A stretch of DNA of 64,000 nucleotides. Origin: Boswellia sacra (Eukaryota > Streptophyta > Magnoliopsida > Sapindales > Burseraceae). The stretch is taken from NCBI GenBank assembly GCA_013180625.2, contig SNVD02004565.1, positions 1,922,001 through 1,986,000 on the forward strand, in the 5' to 3' direction. Positions 54,985 through 64,000 of this stretch are shown here, piece by piece (position 1 is the stretch's first letter; each line of letters starts with the position of its first letter). The notes beneath the pieces were generated by a model. The model made no database searches and had not been told where the DNA came from. It saw only the letters and a list, made by a program, of their open reading frames with translations. Both the position numbers and the translations under genes were made by a program.

Positions 54985-55122
54985 AACTATAGTCCAGCGG
55001 CTGTATGATACAGCCGCTGGTTTTTGTCGTAAAGAGGATGCAAAAGTTGTATTTACAACTTTTGCCCTCAAGCAAAAATTGTAAAAGCAGCTGCTGTATG
55101 GTACAGCAGCTGCACTGTAGTT
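54985..55122. mobile_element. 138-bp MITE made of three perfect hairpins
   Basis: The ends are inverted: AACTATAGTCCAGC on the left and the reverse complement AACTACAGTGCAGC on the right, 12 of 14 matching. Inside are three perfect palindromes. The first is 54994-55020 (13-bp arms, CCAGCGGCTGTAT). The second is 55040-55065 (12-bp arms, GCAAAAGTTGTA). The third is 55087-55113 (12-bp arms, GCAGCTGCTGTA). No clear target duplication is seen. The DNA or its transcript would fold into a three-hairpin cross-like structure. Confidence 0.7.
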
Positions 55123-56418
55123 CGACTCATAAACATATCGTAATTGGGCGGCTACGCGTTCAAGTCAGGAGATTTAATCTCACTTAAGCAATCGTAACCA
55201 TAGTCAACAATTTGATTCCGTCAATAAGTCGTCTATGGTTTATCCAATCTTGGACGTGTAGCACACTCTTTGAGAAGAAAAATAAAATATAATGCCACGT
55301 TGTTTTGGAGTTTGGATTCCAGAGTACGACCAAGCAAACGATTTGGACATGCCGAGGGAGAATCTCCCAACAACCGCGCAAGCAAAGGGATTAAGGAAAA
55401 ATGTCACACACTACTCTCGTATTTTATAAAATTATCATATAAAAATATTTTTTATCATTTTATATAGATGATAATTCTATCTTTTCAAAAATTCATTATA
55501 AAATATCATTATATTATTTTGACCATTAGATGACATCAGCTTTCCTTCTAAAACCTCTTCAATTATAATTAAAAAATAATAAATAATTACAAACAACCTC
55601 CCAAAGAAAGTAAGCTCATCATCACCCCTAAAAATATCCTACCACCACCATCACAAACCGAAAATTCACCCACACCCCCACTATCAGCATCTAGCAACAC
55701 AGTAATCAATAACTCTACCACCGCTATTCAATAACCCAAATAACAACAATAATAACTCATTCAATACAATACACAAATATGATCAATTCTTTTTTTTATT
55801 TTTGTCTTTTAATTTAATTTTATCAACAAAATTTCTTAATTTAACAAGCCTTTATAATCATGCTCCTCCAATACTTATTGCTTTGTTTAATGTAGACAAA
55901 ATTTATTATCTATTGTAATACTGATTTTACGAAATTAAAATAAAAAACAAATATGAAACCTATCTAAAAAATAATTATTTGATGTCAGCGACTAAGGCAA
56001 CTCATTCCGACCATTTGTGTATTTTTCAGAAAATTTATTTTAAAAAATAATTTTAAATTTATTTTAAAATATTTAAATATGTAGTTTAAATAATTGAATT
56101 AATTTTGAATAAAAATTAAATAAATTTGTGTTTTAAAAATAATTTCTTAAAAATTATTATGTAATAATATAGTCTAGTCCTATATTATACCAAATATAAA
56201 ACAATACAATATTTAGTTCAATCCTATATTACATCAAATATAAAATAACATTATATATAATCCAATCTTATACTATAGTTCTAATCCAATTCAGTCTTAA
56301 TCTAGGCTTTAATCATAATCCAGTCCAGTCGTAACTCTCAAGGGCCTCAAAGCTTCATCAGATGTTATTTTGTCTCTCGTAAACAATGCACAATAAATAT
56401 ATTTTTGGTTCAAATCTA
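55123..56418. other. AT-rich intergenic DNA
   Basis: No gene. A CCACCACCATCACAAACC-type low-complexity stretch lies near 55640-55740. Confidence 0.5.
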
Positions 56419-56424
56419 ATTAAA

Positions 56425-56577
56425 TGTTTCCAATAGCTTGGTGGTAGAAGGCGAGCTTAGCATTTTTAGTGGTCCAGGTTCGAATCTTGTCACTGTGTCA
56501 CAATAAATTAACGGGATAGTAGTTCTTGATGACTTTATGAAAAAATAGGGTTGTCATTTATATAAATTGACAAAAGG
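56425..56577 (+). repeat. tRNA-derived SINE-like sequence
   Basis: A tRNA-like head has an A-box-like TAGCTTGGTGGTAG (56434-56447) and a B-box GGTTCGAATC (56477-56486) at normal tRNA spacing, but no complete cloverleaf or CCA-end stem. The following 62 bases (56516-56577) recur at 57639-57699 with only a few differences. A SINE or SINE relic explains both. Confidence 0.45.
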
Positions 56578-56584
56578 CTTCCTA

Positions 56585-57191
56585 TAATATTTGATTATTA
56601 TCTAAATTTTCTTTATGAGTTTTATTGAGATTCTATAGGATCTTGACAAGGATTACAATTGATATCTAATACTATATAAAGTTATCTTCATAGCTTTTGG
56701 TGGAAGACATTCAACGAATTCAAGGCAAACTGAGAGAGAGTAAGCAAGAGCAAGTTTGAGTACGTATTTTATTTGTTTTTATGTCTTGTGTAAAGCTTTA
56801 GGCTTTGGTTAATTGTTATAGATCGTGTGAGCTTAAGAGAGTTGAGTTATCACATGTGTTTGTACCAGTTACGGGTGTTATGTTATTCTTAATGGTGTAT
56901 AGTTAAGATAATCGTGACAGAAAAAGAGCAACATCAGAAGAGTGTGTGAAGGACTATGGTTGTGATCGAAGTTAATCAAGTTTACATAGATTATGTTAGT
57001 GTGTGAGCGCGTGTCTACCACTGTAAAGAGTCCTAAATAGAGTGTAAACACATACAACATAGTGGATTGCAACTCTTGTTGCTCGTGGATGTAGGTTTGT
57101 TATAACCGAACCACGTAAAAATCTTGTTCCGATTTACATTACTGTTTTCAGTTATATTATTCGTAACTACCATACGCTGCAAAACCCAACA
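56585..57191 (+). mobile_element. Probable solo Copia-type LTR
   Basis: A TATA box (TATATAAA, 56673-56680), a purine-rich leader, a GTGGATGTAGGT...CCGAACCACGTAAAAATCTT block (57085-57125) and an end AACCCAACA are all typical of plant Copia LTRs. No internal coding DNA follows. ATTAAA follows the CA end (57192-57197) and also precedes TG at 56425 (56419-56424). The left boundary is therefore uncertain: it is either about 56585, or 56425 with the SINE-like part included. Confidence 0.45.
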
Positions 57192-57197
57192 ATTAAA

Positions 57198-60100
57198 AAT
57201 TTGCTTTCAATTTCTCACAAACTCCTACACCAAAAATTAATTGATAGTAATATGTTACCTTTGCATCTTAAATCTAACTATTTGTATAATTTTTTTTATT
57301 TTCATCATTAATGATTTACAATTGTATATATATATGTGTGTGTGTGTACGCGCGTGTTGACAAACAAATAAATAATCTTTAACCCATTTTCTAAGAGATA
57401 ATTTAGGTCCCTTCGCATGGTCTGAACTTATTAAGAAGAGTAAGAGCTTTTATTAAAATGTTGTTAACGTTTTGGTTAAATTTATATGCAAGTTATTTTT
57501 AAAATTAAATTATTAAAAAAAGTTTTCACAAATGAGGAAAAAACTAAAAGTTTTTAAATAAAATAAGGGGTGAGAATTTGGGACACGACATGAATACGAC
57601 ACGAACACGATACACGATTAATGAATGGGTATAAATGAATAGTAGTTCATGATGACTTTCTGAAAAAATAGGGTTGTCATTTATATAAATTGACAAAAGA
57701 CGTTTTTACGTGATAATTTCGTAAAAGGTAGGGATAGTCTGTGATATTATCCCAAGAGATTAATTAGGTGAAGGAACAATACAAAATCTTAATTTCAATT
57801 TTAAAAAATAGTTTTATAAAAATGCACGTTTATCAATATACTTAATATTGATATCAATTACGCGTCGCTTTTAAAATTTAAATAAATTTAGAACCGATTA
57901 TATACGTTTTTCAAATTTTGAAGATAGAATATCAAAATATCAAAATAAACAAAAATAAATTGTCTTCACCCGTTTTTTCTATTTCCATTACTATTTATTG
58001 ATGGGTTTGTTTCACTTAAATTATAAGATGAAGTTGATTTATAATTCAAGTTTTCAACCAAAGTCGAGATATTTCCGTTTAGGGTTTCATTTTCAACTCG
58101 AATGACAGATCTCTCTTCCTACCCACTTGTTGCATTATTTCATCTTGAAATATTCGTAATTTTGTAAATGTTTTGCTTCTTCCATTTTTATTCTTTTTAC
58201 AACTTTTTGTCTTATTCATGATTCATCTACGTGCAAGCAGAAGAATATCATAATTTTAAAAACAAAAAGAAAATTAAATTAAATTTGACACCAACCACAC
58301 ATTTGGAAACATCTTTTTCCAATATCATTCATTCGTTACCAACCATCATCATCAATTGCATTCATAAATGCTCGTGGCATTTTTCCCCAAGAAGTAACTA
58401 TTCTTTAACATTTATTTCATTTACAGCAAGTTACCCTGTGACCCTTTTTGTGATTCCGCATGTGCATTGCTGTTAATATAAAAATATATATAATATAGCA
58501 AGGGGCAGCGGCTGGGTCCTTCTTGTCGTGGATGTGAATGAAACGTAAGTGTCATTCTTAACTTTAATATTTGTGATAATTGTACTGATAGGATATCATA
58601 TGATATCCTTCTTTTGTAAAGTTGTGTTCAATCTCAAACACCATATCAAACATGCAAACTCAACAACAAGTAATGTAATTGTTTCAACTTTCAAGCTTTC
58701 ATTTCCTTCATTAATATATTGTTCAATAATAGTGATCTGATGAGTCATCTGATTAGCTAAGGCAATATTTTATTATCATTTCTCCTTTCTGTCAAAAGCC
58801 AATGACCCGGTCGGGGATCAGTCACATAATCATTTCGCAATTATATAGATATGCTTCCTTGCCTTATAATGGGGTGGTGGTCTAGTGAAACAAAATCATG
58901 TAGCTATGACTGCCTCAAATTCTTGCTTGTTATAAGAGGAAAACTAGTAGCTCAGCCTTTGATATAATCTCACTTTCGTAGACCCATTTGCATCACATCT
59001 TTTCTTTTTCTGATTCTTTTCCTTGCATGTAAACTACCACAATGAGCATAGTGCATGGCACTGCTGCCTCAATCTAGACCTTGTTTTATATTCTAAATTT
59101 GAAAAAGGGTATATATTTATAATGAAATGTAGCTTAGTTTCAATGGTAATGGAGAATTATTTGGTTGTGAAACGATTAATTAATTCTTATAATTGCTTTT
59201 AGTTATTAAATAGGGTATTTAATATTTATAGTCATGGTAAGGTTAAATGCTTATAATCAAAGAAATTACAGTTTGATAACCAAAGTTGACTTGGGTCAAT
59301 TGAACTGTAGTACGTTATTGTTCAAATTGGTAGTTGTGTCTCATCCGCTTATTTTGATTTCTAAACTGCAATTTTCATGGGGTTGTTAGATAACAATGAC
59401 ATCAAGTAGTTTTGTTCTTCTGACGTCAATATCGGCAAAACTGCAATGGTATTTTTATTTTTCGCAAGAGTTTTTATATTTATCTCTTACCTTGTTTTCA
59501 ATATGATGTGAAAGCTCTGCCAATATGAATTCAAGTGAGGGAGTGACCCATATTAATTTGTTCTGTTCCCATCTTATCTTTGTCAACACCCCTGTATTCC
59601 CCTTTAATAATATTAGTAGACACCTAGACAATCTGCTTTTGATACTGTAAATTACTTTTTCATTATTTATTTCAGAGAACTCAATTAAAATAACCCAGAT
59701 ATTTCTTCACCAGAAAGTATAGAAAGCAAATCTCAATTTCCAATCTCAATTTAAAATACAGGTAGAAAAGAAAACTACATAGTGAAGAAACATATCTGGG
59801 TTTGAAAGGGGCAAATCCTAGCACTTGGCCCCCACTTCCTCACCTTTTGCTTAAATGATTTGGTGTACACTAGTTTTGTATATTATACAGCATCAACCAC
59901 ATGTTTCACACTTGCCATACTTTGGCCCGCTTTAGATAATTTTGATTATAATTTTCAACTGAAAATTTGCAGCAGTGATTCCCAGATACATGCAACGGCA
60001 ATATTTGTCCAGGCATGGACCAGTCATGGGATTCTGATTGGTCGACGTGTAATTTTGTCAACCAAATTTTTATTTTTTTAACTTTTATTTCCATGCCTAG

Positions 60101-60951
60101 AATATATATAAATTGCTTTAAATATTATAATATCATGGTAACTTATGTCACTACATGAAAAAATAATTTAAAAATGTAACTAATAATTAATACCCCACTA
60201 GTAAAAGGTTGAAAAACAACTAAAAAAGAAAAGGCTACACAAATATACACAAATAGACATGAAGATTGGACAGAATGATTCCTTGCTTGAGCTTGCAAGA
60301 CTGTTTACGGCTTTGAAACTCTCTTTACTTGTGGTTGGAATGTGCTTGTAAAGTGCTGTTGTTTTGTCTTTAGAGCTTATATTTTCTGTGCGCACCCTTG
60401 CCTGTCTTTGCTTATTCGGGTAAACTCCTGAAGCCAAGCCACCATACAGAGCTTCTATATATCTCTTCCAGTTAAGCTGTTCTTGTCTTGGTTTTCCATT
60501 CATCTTCTTTGCATGTGTGTTTTGCTATTAAACTCAACTGCTTTGTGCTCCAATCTGGTTATTTTAGTTTAATATTTTTGCTGGCTTCTCACGTGGCTAC
60601 AGAACAAAAATAGGAATATCTTTTTTTGTTTTTTGAGTGGGTGAATTTTGGATTTTGGATCCACTAAAGTTTTTGTTTTTATTTAAGGTAATTGCGTTTA
60701 AGTGTTGTGAGCTTCATCTTTGTTTTCTGTTTTGACTGTTTTGGAACCCATGTTAGCTTTCAGAAGAGTGAAGCTATGTGATTTACAAAATCTCATGGCG
60801 TCAAGACCTTGTTTTGTGGTGTTGATGTTCATTTTGTTATGTTGGCAGGTGCTTCTTAACCAATGCTACTTGTAGCAGAGAAATTAGTCAATTAATTGCT
60901 TGCTTTCTGAGGCAGGGAGGTGTTCTTGATTCCTGGGCTTGCCATACGGAG
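57198..60951. other. Intergenic region and promoter of the second GLR gene
   Basis: AT-rich DNA with a (TA)n(TG)n microsatellite near 57325-57355, a second copy of the 62-bp SINE-tail segment at 57639-57699, and no accepted gene. A minus-strand 101-codon frame (60198-60503) shows no family resemblance. The last ~400 bases probably contain the GLR leader. Confidence 0.5.
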
Positions 60952-63912
<2,961 letters not shown>

Positions 63913-64000
63913 TAAAAGTCCTTAGGGATTTAATTAGTAAAATTGCATATCTCACCAGTGAACCAGGCAATGGCCCAAGTAGCTCAGAAATTCCTTGGTC

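Noticed and set aside
56434..56486. A functional tRNA gene
   Set aside because: Only A-box-like and B-box sequences are present; the acceptor and anticodon stems do not pair convincingly, so a SINE head is more likely.
60198..60503. 101-codon minus-strand frame
   Set aside because: Located in the probable promoter/leader of the GLR3.4-like gene; no family resemblance and no conserved motif.

Overview
This is a plant nuclear DNA window, almost certainly from a eudicot. The genes carry many short, AT-rich GT-AG introns, and the intergenic DNA is AT-rich and full of degraded transposons. The products are plant-specific (plastid ribosomal protein, GLR channels, AXR1-type E1). Citrus or another woody eudicot would fit, but the genus cannot be proved from the sequence. 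The gene models below were built by hand from splice signals, reading-frame continuity and remembered family sequences. All the intact multi-exon models close in frame.

Layout: an HMG-box protein (+, 460-1559); a 20-exon aconitase (-, 3040-10649); a 5.5 kb gene-free AT-rich stretch with MITE relics (10650-16145); an 8.5 kb LTR retrotransposon with intact LTRs and a TTAGT target duplication (16146-24631); an intronless gene of unknown function behind an E2F-type promoter (+, 25815-26213); the AXR1/NAE1 regulatory subunit of the NEDD8-activating enzyme (+, 29224-35341); a convergent DEDDy 3'-5' exonuclease resembling RRP6-like 3 / EXD2 (-, 36662-42047); plastid ribosomal protein L6 (-, 42840-45228); a 1.2 kb Mutator-type foldback element (45548-46739); and two head-to-tail clade-3 glutamate receptor-like channel genes. 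The first channel gene is GLR3.7-like and complete (48504-53406). The second is GLR3.4-like and runs off the right edge (60952 onward).

The most unusual object is the retrotransposon. It keeps gag-protease and the last ~40 residues of integrase but has lost reverse transcriptase, RNase H and most of integrase. Its 3' half carries a separate antisense gene that appears to have its own TATA box, a 5' untranslated exon, a ~2 kb first intron filled with a 46-bp tandem repeat array (about 27 units) and GC-rich minisatellites, and four coding exons. This resembles the TAT/Grande/Retand type of plant Ty3-gypsy element. Both strands carry nonsense lesions that look like C-to-T changes, and the two LTRs differ mostly by transitions.

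The housekeeping genes have no obvious shared pathway; the order is that of an ordinary plant chromosome arm. The two GLR genes are the only functionally related neighbours and look like an old tandem pair.
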